The notes under the pieces were generated by a model that was not told the origin of the DNA, made no database searches, and saw only the letters and a program-made list of their open reading frames with translations. A stretch of 64,000 bases of DNA from Talinum fruticosum (taxonomy: Eukaryota > Streptophyta > Magnoliopsida > Caryophyllales > Talinaceae), in NCBI GenBank assembly GCA_021018815.1, contig JAITYX010000002.1:10881001-10945000 (forward strand), given 5' to 3'. Position 1 is the stretch's first letter, and each line of letters opens with the position of its first letter. Positions 23,149 to 34,500 of the stretch are shown one piece after another. The position numbers were made by a program, and so were the translations under genes.

Positions 23149-23925
23149 AAGTGTCTATTTGATTCTAGCAAAATAGGAGGGAAAGAAAAAAATTGAAAAA
23201 GTTATTTTTTTTCTCATGTTTGATTTTAGAAAAATTACTAACGAAAAAAAATTGAAGAAAATGCAATGGAAAGTTTACTAAAATCAAGTCATATTATTTT
23301 CCTTTCAAAGCTGGAAGGAAAAAGTAAGAAAATCAAGCACGCTCATTTGCTCGAACATGTAAACAGTCATGATTGAGAAACACATAGCTACATAGGAGAG
23401 AGACAATCCATCCGAATTGGTCCATGGTGCTTGCTGGACTTGGACGAGTTTAGCGAGTGAAATTTCAGGCATTTGGCGATGCTCGGATCGGAAAATGGTA
23501 GCGGGTCGGGTCAACAAACTCTACGACATTTCCCTCGATTTTCAAACCAAAATCAAGGCTTCCGCCCACTCCTCAACCGCCATGTATGCCGCCCCACGGC
23601 CGGATTCCACCAAAACCCACCAAAAATCGGGAATTTGTCGTTACCTGCCGTGCTTGCTTCTTGAACTACTCTATCTCCTTTCCCTCTGTACTTGTGGGTA
23701 AGTAGGTGGAGAGCAGAGACAGTGTTGAAGCAATTTGCCAAAATTAATAAATACGTTTGACTTTTTCTACGTAAAAATCAGCCCTAACCTTTTTTTTGTG
23801 AATTTTTTTCCTTGATTCAAACAAAGGAAAAAAAATCAATTTCTCCTCACTTTTTTTCCTCCTTATTTTTTTTCTCTAAATTTTTTTTCCATATAATTTT
23901 CTTAGAATCAAACAGATCCTAAATA
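23149..23925. mobile_element. TIR-flanked non-autonomous element with a GC-richer core
   Basis: The left end (AGTGTCTATTTGATTCT...) and the complement of the right end (AGGATCTGTTTGATTCT...) are imperfect inverted repeats, followed on both sides by poly-A/poly-T-rich arms containing GGAGG and GAAAAAA words. The arms enclose about 380 bases (23340-23720) whose composition is clearly richer in GC. The core has short open frames on both strands (one of 94 codons from 23417) that I do not recognise and that lack any clear start context. This has the layout of a MITE that captured foreign sequence, in the intergenic region between two divergently transcribed genes. Confidence 0.4.
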
Positions 23926-24406
23926 AAAAAATTGTATATTTATTTTCTCAACATTTCACTTTTTTTGTTGTGTCTTAACTAAAAAAGACATATATAAATC
24001 TCGATTTACATAATATAAATAGTATTTATATTGTATCTTAATCAAAAATACCTTTAAATTTTATAATTTATTTAATAATATTATAAATTTATTTCACTAT
24101 ATTAAACTGCCATTAACCTTTATTTATATACTTAAATATATTCGTTTATGATTTTTTAATAGATAAGTAGTTAATTTTATAGTATTTTTATTTATTTTTT
24201 ATATTTTTGTTTAAAATCTAATAAAATAAAAGTAACAGTAATCTTGAAAGTTTAATTTTTAATTTGTCTTTATCTCTTTGTCATTTCCGGCCTCCTTTCT
24301 TATATCAACAAAAATCTATTTTTTCATTTCATGTCCAATATATATATATGACATATCTCAGTTGACTATTTTCAATTAGTAAAATTTTTTGCTTCAAATA
24401 CACAAG

Positions 24407-24437
<31 letters not shown>

Positions 24438-24719
24438 CTCCATATTTTTTTGAAATAATCAAATCATAATATTACTCATCTTGTATTTTTTTATCAAGTC
24501 ATCTTTAAACATTTAGAAAATGTATAAAGTTAATTTTCGAATAAATTATGGAATTATACAAAACTTACTTGCCATTTCAAAAAAGAAATAAAGATCAATG
24601 TTAAGATCCGAGGAAGAGTCGGACCAGTCCATTGGGTCGAACCCGACGAGAAGGGAAAGCGCAGCGGTATGAAAGGCGATGCGTGAATATTATACCCACC
24701 CACTAAACCCAGCTTTCGA
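23926..24719. other. AT-rich spacer upstream of XRCC1
   Basis: Very AT-rich DNA with no gene. It contains a TA microsatellite at 24407-24435 and several poly-A/T tracts. From about 24600 the composition changes abruptly to GC-richer sequence (GAAGAGTCGGACCAG...), probably the core promoter of the XRCC1 gene. Confidence 0.5.
24407..24435. repeat. TA dinucleotide microsatellite
   Basis: An uninterrupted (TA) run of about 14 units in the AT-rich spacer between CENP-C and XRCC1. Confidence 0.9.
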
Positions 24720-25639
24720 CGGCCGGCCGGACTATCCAAGAAGCTATCTTCATCTCTGTCTTTCTCTCTCTCCGACGACTTTGAAAGGAGGTACAATTTC
24801 TGCTTCGAATCTCTGTGTTTTCTGCTCTGTTAACAATGCACTTTCTTGTTGATCCCACTGATAGAAAAACAACAAAAATATAAACTCTGTGTTGATGCAT
24901 GTCTGAGTTCAGTACGAACGGAGAGAGGAGCGGTGATTTTCCATAAATTAGAGCGATGAAGATTTATAATGGGTATAAAATTTGTTTAATTATTGTTTCT
25001 TCTCATAAACCCTTCTTTTGGCGGGACAAGTGAAATTGAACAATTTCCCCAGCAGTATATCGGATTCAATTTTTTTCCCATTTTTGAAGAAAATCTTATG
25101 AGAAAATGGTTGTCTGGGCTTCTATCTATTATAGAATAAACATGACCCATGTAATTATTTGTTTTTATCCTTGACTGGTGGGGATGAAACAAGAAAGAAT
25201 GTTGACTTTTCTATGTTTAAGGATTTTCCTGAACAACTATCTGCTTGTCGAGGTCAGGTTACGTACATTTGGATCCTCTCCTATCTCGCTTGGTCGGACC
25301 AAAACTAGGTGACGGTGTTTTATATGATCAATCAAGTAATCACACTGTGTTCTTAATTTGTTGTGAAAATTGAACCTATACAGTTATATCCGGATTCAGG
25401 GCTTGCTTTTATTTTGGGAGGTCAGATTATCTTCTTTAGACAATGGCCCTGTAATTTCCTTTCAAGCTGAAATGCTAGCTTCATCATTGTGACACCTTGG
25501 ATTTTGTTTGCAGGACAAAAAAGGCGCCTATTGGTGTTCTACATATGATTGTTTCTGGAGCTGTAGATTGATTCATCATTAACTACTTTTCTAGTCAGAA
25601 GAATTTTCAATTTTGAACCATAAGGCAGGGACTTTGACA
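24720..25639 (+). promoter_or_regulatory. 5' leader of XRCC1 with a probable leader intron
   Basis: A CT-rich tract (24755-24775) is followed by a donor (GGAG then GTACAATTTC) at 24790 and a TTTGTTTGCAG acceptor ending at 25514. If used, these remove a leader intron of about 725 bases and join a short 5' exon to the sequence just ahead of the ATG at 25640. Leader introns of this kind often raise expression in plants. The assignment is from splice signals alone. Confidence 0.5.
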
Positions 25640-28600
25640 ATGTCGTCTTCAAAGGCACCAAAGCGAGCGCTGCCTTCCTGGATGAGTGCAAGGGACGATG
25701 GAAATGGAAATAAACAAGCTAATGAGAGCACAGATGATGCTGGTGAAGTAGATAGCTCACAGAAAAAAGCCAGAGGGCAAGGGAAAACAGTGAAAGATTA
25801 TGATGTGGAATCTAGGAGTGCGAATAAATCTTCCTCAGCTGCTCCAAGCGCTTCAGAATTTTCCAAACTTTTGGTATGCTACCCTATTTTTTTGTAATTG
25901 TATTTCCGAATATTCTACTGTGTATCCTTGAAGTTAAAGAAAATGAGTTTTCAGTGTTAATTTGGACAGGATGGGGTAGTTTTTGCACTGTCGGGCTTTG
26001 TCAATCCTGAGCGAGGCATTTTACGGTCACAGGCCCTGGAAATGGGGGCAGAATATAAGCCAGACTGGAACTCTAGTTGCACTCTTTTAGTTTGTGCCTT
26101 CCCGAACACCCCAAAGTTTCGGCAAGTTGAAGCAGATGGTGGAACAATTGTCTCAAAGGTTTGCATTTTCATGTTCGCGGGACAACTTTGTTATTTTGCC
26201 ACTCGGCTTGCTTTTGATGGTTCTATTTTAAGGTCGACGTTGATGTATAGCTTGTTGGGGAAAGGGGAAGGAATACAATAGACAAACATAAACTGAAATT
26301 GGAATATACTGGCCATACTAAATCATTTTCTTCTTACTAAAAGAGGATATCGATCTCAAACACATAGGGAACCCCGATCGTCAAAAGCAGCTCAGGCATC
26401 TGTGACAGAGATCCATGCCTCAGCGTGTTCTCATTTGTTAATCATGATGGTGCTATTTTTGGCTGCCGTAAATTATAAATCATTTTACTACCATGGTTAT
26501 TGAATAACGAAGTTCAATAAGCAAACAGTCATTGAATAAAATGAAACAATGTCGAACGAAATAATAAGATTTTGACATCATTTGCAGCTGAGCTGTTTCT
26601 TTGTTGAGTTATAGGTTTTCATTCATTCCAGTTGATCTTCTGCATGCCGAATCCAGACAGAGATTAATATTATATTTTCTGGTATGTTTGTTTCAGGACT
26701 GGATAAGTGAGTGCTATGCCCAAAAGAAGCTTGTTGATATTGAGACTTATCTTATGCATGTTGGTAAACCATGGAGGAAAAGTAATACGTCTCATGCAGG
26801 GAACCAAGGTATTTATGCGAGCACTCTCTGCCCGCCCCCTCCCCCAAACCCCTATTTTTGGGTTGTTAGAATGCAGGAAGGGAGTGTGAATGCCCATTTG
26901 TGCTATTCAATTTGAGTATTTCCACATGTCTGAGCATGATAACATCTTGCTTTGCATTATTTGTATTCCTCTCCTTATTTTATGGCAAATGGAGGATTTT
27001 ATTTCATTTCCTTCTTTAGTTGGAACATTTACATTTTGGGAATTGGTGGCGCGAGCTTGCAATATAGAGGGCTTATCATCAAAAGTTACATGATGAAGCT
27101 AAAATAGGTGTGTAAAATAAAACATGTCCGAATGAGGCATCTTCAATCTGCATAACATAGGTATGCAGCTGGATGTATTTGTGCCAGAAACTATATTCTG
27201 ATAAACCCTATTTGCTTGCTGATGGCAGGGAACCGAAGGTTGACTCTGTTTCTCACATGCAAGTTGACATTTACTTGCTTTGATTATAGTTCTTTTGGCT
27301 TGCAACGGTCTGCTATCTTCAATTACCTAGGGTTGAGTTTGTGACACAGTGTTCATTTGCACTTCCAAACTGTGGTAAAGATGGGATCGAACGTAGTGAT
27401 GGTGTACCTTTGACTACCGTTTTTCTTTGTTATGTGCTTGGTGCACTACTAATTGATTGGCGTCCACGAGCTATAGTGCGTTTGACACGTATATTTGTGG
27501 AAAAGATTTGCTCCACTAGTAATTGATTAGGGTCTGCAAGTTTGACAATCAAAGGATGCTTTAGTGGTAAGAGCCCTCCTCTCCCACCACTGAGGGTGGG
27601 GCGGTGATTCTCATGTAGTATGACCACTCCCTCCCTGCAATAGATCTAACTTCTGGTTTGGGTCCAGTACTAGGCTAGCCTAGGAGGGCCCTCATAGCCT
27701 GCATATTGACCTCAAAAAGGGGGGTCCTTGAGTTTTGGTCTTTCATACTGCAAGGGATATACAGAATGAGTTTGAAGTAATCTCTTGAAAGCTGCTTATT
27801 AACATATAACAACAGCAAACAAAGATGGGTCTCAACTCTGGCACAGTCTGAGATTGCAGGATCTGAAGTTCTGGTGTTGAGGATGAGGCAAAGAATGTGC
27901 TCTGTAGCTGACTGGCAATCTTCTTATTTTAAGACAACCTTGCTCATGTATACCTAGACGTATTGATTAGCTATAATCAATATAGCTGTGGTCTGCAGTG
28001 AGAAATGGCACCACTTCTGCCATCCGTGGCCCCTAGAACTTTTGAGTTTTTATGCATCTTGTATTGTGCATAGCTTATGGTTCAAGTTTAATGCAAAAGT
28101 GTTTTAATTAGTCAATAGCCATTTCGCCAGCTTTGGTATTCCAGTTTTGAATTTTTGTTTGGTCTAATGCTTGAAATATAGTCATGAACTATTTTCCAGT
28201 ACTTATTACCTGTTTTCTTTTATTTCTTCTCCTTGCATTTTCCCCCAGTTTCCTACTTAATTGTGTTTGTGTGACCATCTTGCAACTTTTCTGTTCACCT
28301 CTGAGCTTTTGATGCTTTATTATCTAGAAAGAAGGTGTCTGCATGTTATTGCTGTATGCAGGCAGTTCTAAAACCTTGTACACGCAAAAGAAAAGAAAAT
28401 AAAATAATGGTCTTTCTTGAATCTTTTCCCGTTAATTTTCATATCATTCCCCCAGTCTTCTTAGCTGAACATTATCAACTCATTGGGTGGTTGCAGATCA
28501 TAAAACACCTCCACCAGGTAAATCTCGCAAGCAAGACAAACAACAACAACAACAAGGGGGTCATAATGCATCATCTACTTCAAAGGTTAGTATTTTCAAT

Positions 28601-30316
28601 TGAACCTAGTGTTTCACTGCAGCTTTTAGTGAGCTATTTCTTGAGAATACGATGAGTATATCTATTTGTTATGATAGCTTTGTTGGACTATGCAAAAGGT
28701 GAAGGACCTTCATTGTGTATCCAAATGTTTTTATGTCACAGGAGTTGAGAATTGATTCCTCCAGATGTCTCAAAGAGAAGTTCTCTCCTTCAAAGGTGAA
28801 GAAATGGGCAATCGATGATTTTAACAAAACACACGCATGGCTTGAGAGTCAGGAAGAGAAGGTACAGTAATGCAGTGCATGTCATTGTTCTTTAATTCCA
28901 TGAGAAAAGACAGCTATTCTGTCGAGGCAAACAATTCTGTTATTGCTGCTCTATGGTCATTGCAAGAGCTCCTTGCAAGTTAGCTTTTCTTTGCACGGGC
29001 CTTTCTCCTGTGTTTCATTGGCATATCTATTTATCTGTTAATGCAAATATCTCTTTTGATTTGAGGCATACTATAGCTCCTTAAATAACCTGGTCAGTGA
29101 ATATAAATTACTTACACTGTCATTCTGCATCTGTCAGCTTAAGTGTGTGCGCAATTGCACCTGACCACCCTGGTAATGATGAAACATAGATGATTGTGTG
29201 CTTTGTGTTCTGGTTTCTTAAATGGCATGCTTGAGATACTCGGAGAGTCAAGCTTCTTTTTGATAGTTACAGTATAATTGTTTTTGCTTTTGTAGCCCGA
29301 GCCAAGCGAGATAAGGAATGTAGCTGCTGAAGGGGTCTTAACCTGTTTGCAGGATGCTATAGACTTGCTTGACAAAGAGCAGGTGTGTATATATACGTGG
29401 ACTTTGTATTCAGGATGGAGCTGCCTGCTAATATCCCCCTTAGACATGTGGTATTCAGACCAACATATGGTAGATTTTGAAAAACCAATCATACTCACTT
29501 AAATTGACCTGAAGGACCTGCAATTGGACCCAAATAGGACTTGGAACTCCAATGTTACCTAACCCGACCCAAAAAAACTTTCTGATAATCCAACAATTAA
29601 TACCGATTTATTGAGAAACTCCTTAGACAAATTATAGCAAATCTGAAATTGACCCAGTACGGACTTAGCTTCAGTGGAATCCCTGCCTTGAGCAACCACA
29701 TGAGTTGCTTCAGAAGCGACATGTTTGACATTAGTAAACTTTTTTTCCCCAATCTATGTGAGTATTCCTATTACCCTTAGCCGACAATACTGTCTTTTGT
29801 GGTGGTAAGTGTTAACTGATTGATAAATAGAACGTGCAAATGTCAGAACACTTGCTTTGCTACTACACCCCAAAATAGAAAGTTTTCCATCTAGTGCCAT
29901 GCTTTTATTTTTTTACATGCTGATTATGTGCATACTTTTCTGGCAAAAATTTGTTGTCAGGATTTACGGCAACTGACTGAACAATGGGACATGGTCCCTT
30001 ATGTGGTGGAAGAACTGATCAACATTCAAGGCATAGGAAATTCTCCTCCCTCAGTTTCCAAGGAAGATCTTCACAAGCAAGCCATAACATGTAAAAAGAT
30101 TTATGAGGGGAGCTGAAAATAATGCTTAATAGTTCAAACACGAAGAATGAAGCGCACAAATCAGTGAGCCGGGACAAAGGAAAAGGCAAACAGGGAACAA
30201 AGGGAGACAGAGCTAGAGATTCAATAGATTATAACAGTGATGAAACAATCGAAATGACAGAAGAGGAAATAGAGCATGCTTACAATAGAATCGCTTCCAA
30301 GATGCCTAAATCCTGA
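25640..30316 (+). CDS. XRCC1, plant type, single BRCT domain
   Basis: Exons 25640-25873, 25970-26158, 26697-26808, 28497-28585, 28742-28861, 29296-29382 and 29961-30316 encode about 395 residues. Plant XRCC1 is a scaffold for base-excision and single-strand break repair; it keeps only the central BRCT and lacks the animal N-terminal and second BRCT domains. The N-terminus RALPSWMSARDD is typical. The BRCT domain spans residues about 79-175 (FALSGFVNPERG, the GAEYKPDW strand, and the helix with its conserved tryptophan, DWISECYAQKKL), followed by a lysine- and glutamine-rich linker containing a CAA repeat. Read literally, the last exon stops at 30116 after KKIYEGS. One more G in the G4 run at 30107-30110 gives KKIYEGELK and continues to YNSDETIEMTEEEIEHAYN, the conserved plant C-terminus, ending at 30316. 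ATG 25640 is preceded by an in-frame near-cognate codon only. NAA15 follows on the same strand. Confidence 0.88.
27540..27740 (+). repeat. Possible SINE-like sequence in XRCC1 intron 3
   Basis: The 1.7 kb third intron (26809-28496) contains TTTAGTGGTAAGAGCC, close to a tRNA D-arm/A-box, followed by CCTCTCCCACCACTGAGGGTGGGG, which can fold. A B-box-like GGTTTGGGTCC appears about 80 bases later. No cloverleaf, tail or target duplication could be defined, so this is a weak SINE candidate. Confidence 0.25.
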
Positions 30317-30776
30317 AAGATGTTTTTCTCTGTTTAGGGTTTTGATCTGGCCTTTTGCTTGGCATCCTGTAAATTACTAATTTTTCCCATGTGGTGGGTG
30401 TAGCGTAGAGTTATGCACGATCTCAATTGTATCTTTAGGTGCAACTGAATTGCATTTCTAAATCTGTACAAAATTTTTCCATGTCATTTCTTTTGGGGTT
30501 ATTTGTGGCATTGCCTTTTGCTCTTGTACCTCAAGACATTATTCCTCCCTGGTGGAGAAAATGAAGAGAAAAAAACAGGAAGGAGCAAGGAATTTTCTGT
30601 AACATATGTTTATGTAATATTAGGTTATTGTTATAACATTTTGTGGAATCGGCATGAAGAACCCCAATATTAAATTTGTACTTATGATGTCAACAAAAAT
30701 CTTTTATTGAAATGCAAATGTTTTTTAAAGCTCTGTCACCTCATAATGAATTATTTTCAAAATATCATTTTAAATT

Positions 30777-30876
30777 AGGTCATATTTCATTTAGTTTTAG
30801 TTTATATCCTTTTATAATTTTTTATAATTAACTTTACAATTATGTTACATCTTTTTACAGCTAAATAGAACAACAC
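30777..30876. mobile_element. Small MITE (family copy 2)
   Basis: The left end AGGTCATATTTCATTTAG and the complement of the right end (GTGTTGTTCTATTTAGCTG) are imperfect inverted repeats. Its interior TTATAATTAACTTTACAA is the reverse complement of the centre of the element at 8392-8504, so the two are related copies in opposite orientation. Confidence 0.5.
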
Positions 30877-31430
30877 TTTAACATTCTTTATTTTTCTCAA
30901 TTGCATAATTCATAATTGATAAAATGTGTAAAAGAGTTGGATGATAAAGATCAACATCTTTTGCATATAGCAATGTAACTAATGTTTTTCAATAACCAAA
31001 AACGTCATTGCTTTAGGACTAACTATTATGATCTCGTCTTAATCCACTTTTATTAATAACTTAAAAATTTTTTCTATTGAAAAGTGTATCTACGACTTAT
31101 TATATGTATTTATTTCAACACATTACTTACATATGAATTGAATTTGTTCATATTAAGTTGTTTCTTTTTGTTTGTATTTTAAGCATTTTTAATTATCCGA
31201 ACAAAATCACAATCCACCACCAGGAGATGAAATTCACCACCATGCCCTTCAAAAAAAAAAAATATATATAGAAAGTTGTTGACTTATATGGTCCACCCCA
31301 AAAACAGAAAAAAAAAGGAAAAAAAAATAAAAAAAGACCATGAGAAAAGAATAAAAAAATAAAAATGCCTGGGTTGCGTTTTCTCTCCTTCGGTAGGGTT
31401 GCAGCAGATAAACGCCACCTCCTCTCTCTG

Positions 31431-31436
<6 letters not shown>

Positions 31437-31466
<30 letters not shown>
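31437..31466. repeat. TC microsatellite in the NAA15 leader
   Basis: About 15 uninterrupted TC units in the predicted 5' leader. Pyrimidine tracts of this type are common in plant core promoters, and this one may vary in length between individuals. Confidence 0.9.
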
Positions 31467-31469
<3 letters not shown>

Positions 31470-31578
31470 CACATACACCCCCAAAACTCTTCTACACCTC
31501 TGTTCTCTACAAACTCAGCACGTTTTCTGCTCCTAAACCCTTCTTTATCCCTCTCCATCTTTCAGAATTTCAGCGAAA

Positions 31579-34500
31579 ATGGGGGCCTCGCTTCCACCAA
31601 AGGAAGCCAATTTATTCAAGCTCATCGTCGTAAGCCTCTCTCTCTGTCTTTCTTTCTATCTATCTCCCCGTGTGTCTGTCAACTACTTGCTGCGACATTG
31701 ATTGAACTTTTGAATATTGAATTGCTGTTTGATGCTCTTCTTAATCGAGTTGTATCCTTAAACCCTAAATTAGTCCTTTTTGTTGGCCCTATTCATCATG
31801 TTTTCTTTATATTGTTGTAATTTGTAGTGATTTTTGCTTGAGTTTAGTCCTTCCAGCTTCTATTTTAGCATTTATTATTCATTTGGTACCTTTTTTTTTT
31901 GTGTTGGGGATAGTGGGTTTCTGCCAGTGTCGGATAATATGATAGCGTACTCATTGTTGGCTGATTGGTGCTGGAAGGTATAGAATGATACTTGTAGAAA
32001 CGGACAGTACTAGATTGTACTCAATGAGTCAATGATACCAAAAGATAATGAATAGCCCTGAATGGCATTGCATAATCAAGGAAAATACAGCTAGGTATTT
32101 TTGCTACATACTGAATGATACTAAACGTCCTGGATATAATTGAATGGTTTTGATAATCCCGAATAATACTGAATTATGTCGTGGAAAATGGAGAGGTATA
32201 ATCAAACTGAGTAGTACTGAATGTTGATGTTAAGTTGAAAAGAACAGGCTGTAAAATTGGGTGTTGGATATTTGGTAAGTTGGGATTGCAGCGAACACGT
32301 AGGTGCCACTTAGTGGCTTTGAAGGGAAGAAGACCCAAAGCAAGTATTGCGATATTTCGCTGTGATATGGGCCTGAATATTAGTGCCTATAGGTGGATTT
32401 ACTCGTTCACTTTTAATGGGAGTATGATGTATAACATGTTGAGGTAGATAACTATTGAAATTGGGAGATTCTGTTAAAAATTTTCCGATAAGGTTGGTAA
32501 AGGAAATAATTTCCTCTTTGTAAAGGCATGAGTAAGCTTGTGCATATTTGAGCTTCCAATTCCTGCATAGGTTTGACCCTTGGTAGTGCGTTGGTATGTT
32601 AATCATGGCATCTTCCTAGAATTTATAGTGATTTCACACATGCAATATTACTTCCTGTTTGTTTCTTTCTCTCCTTTTTATCCCCATTTTTTCTGCCCTT
32701 CGTCATTCTATTATCTCTTTTACTAGCAAAGTTTTGTGGAAAGTACTGCATTATGGTTTATAATTGTATATTTCACCTTTTTCTGGAGCAGAGATCTTAT
32801 GAAACTAAACAGTATAAGAAGGGATTGAAAGCAGCGGATTCCATATTGAAGAAGTTTCCAGAGCATGGCGGTATGTGCAAAATTTGTGTGCTGTGAAATT
32901 TTTGCTTCCATTTAAGTGAATTTTCCTGTTTATATGTTACCTATGGTAATGCCGCTGAATTTGAGCAGTCACTTAGTGCTGCTGTTTGAATTCTATAATT
33001 AAAATTGCATGTATTGGGTGTTAAATTGTTAAGAAGGTCCATCTTGTTTGTCTAAATTTTTGCAGGAATTTATTATTTTTTTCTGAGTGAAGGAAAATTT
33101 TTCACTCTGGAAAGCTTATGCTAGCTGATGCTCCAATATATGATCCCTATTCACATTACGACAGGTTTTGGAATTTCTAGTTGAGTTATGAAACTTTTGG
33201 AAGGAGCCTTAAAGTTTGTAGGACTAGATGAGCCGTGAAATTTTTGGAGGAGCATTGCAGATCAAGGTCTAAAACCCTAGAATAAGCTGTAAAATTTGTA
33301 GGAGATGTGAAATTTGTAGAAGCTCTGAAATATTAGTAGAGATGTGACACTTTTAGTGGAGCTCTGAACTTTGCTCCACAAATTTGCAAACATGGTTTTG
33401 TGTTATAACTGTTGCATGCTTCTCTTGCATAAAGTGAACATTATATCCTTTATATGAGATTTTAAGATTATGATTTTTATTTTTTGTGAAGTAAAGGATA
33501 AGAACTGATGTTCTTCTGCTGGTAGTTCCGAATTTTTTAGAGTGTTGTAAGATCTGTTTTCTTGTTCACCAAGTTCTACTTTATGATTTTCTTGTTTTGA
33601 TGATTTGCAGAAACTTTGTCAATGAAAGGATTAATTTTAAATTGCATGGACCGCAAAGCTGAAGCATATGAGCTTGTTAGGCTGGGCCTGAAGGTTTGAT
33701 GTGTGCCCTTTGTCAACATGTCTTCTCATGTTTATTACTTGTTTCCATTGGTATTATTGTCCATTAACTGCAATTCTTGTCACAGAATGATCTCAAAAGT
33801 CATGTGTGCTGGCATGTCTATGGTCTCCTATATCGCTCAGATAGAGAATATAGAGAGGCTATCAAATGCTACAGGAATGCCCTGAGGATTGATCCTGATA
33901 ACATTGAAATTTTGAGGGATTTATCTCTCTTGCAGGTGATGTGCTTGGACCTTCATGTAATTGTTTTGTTCTTGACTTGATGAGTCTTGCAACTTGAGTA
34001 TTTGCTCCGTAGCACTTTCATACGGGAACCTTTTCTCTTTTCCCTGTAAATCCTGTATGGTGGCACTGGCATTGGATCTTTCCTTTCCTTGTCTTTTTAT
34101 GAATAATTTCATTTAGCTCATTGTTGACATTTGTTGCAGGCACAAATGCGGGACTTGACAGGTTTTGTGGAAACAAGGCAGCGACTTTTGAGTTTGAAGC
34201 CGAATCATCGCATGAATTGGATTGGTTTTACAGTTGCTCATCATTTAAACTCCAAGTATGATGCTTTATCTTTCTTTTTGTACTATTTTTCTTTGCATTT
34301 TGCTAAAATTTCGCGTGTGACATAGAATAATAGATAATCTTGCAGCTTAGGAAGAGTCTGTCTACTTGTCCCTTTATAGGCCTTAATAATATCTTGGTGC
34401 ATATTCATCTGCAAATCACAGGACTCCTGGAGAACATACACACATGTACACGCACACGTGCACTTACGGGTGTCTGTGTCTGGGGGAGCGGGTGTTGTTT

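Larger units (their letters stand above)
30317..31578 (+). other. XRCC1 3' flank and NAA15 promoter/leader
   Basis: The XRCC1 3' UTR probably ends within the first 300-400 bases. A small MITE (30777-30876) follows, then AT-rich DNA, and then a region rich in poly-A near 31250-31360. The NAA15 leader begins in the CT-rich tract near 31380 and contains a TC microsatellite (31437-31466) about 110 bases before the ATG at 31579. Confidence 0.5.

Noticed and set aside
23417..23701. A 94-codon frame as a functional gene
   Set aside because: No recognisable domain, frames on both strands of similar length, and location inside an inverted-repeat element. Treated as element core.
30122..30316. A separate small gene downstream of XRCC1
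   Set aside because: Its sequence is the conserved C-terminus of plant XRCC1, joined by a single base.
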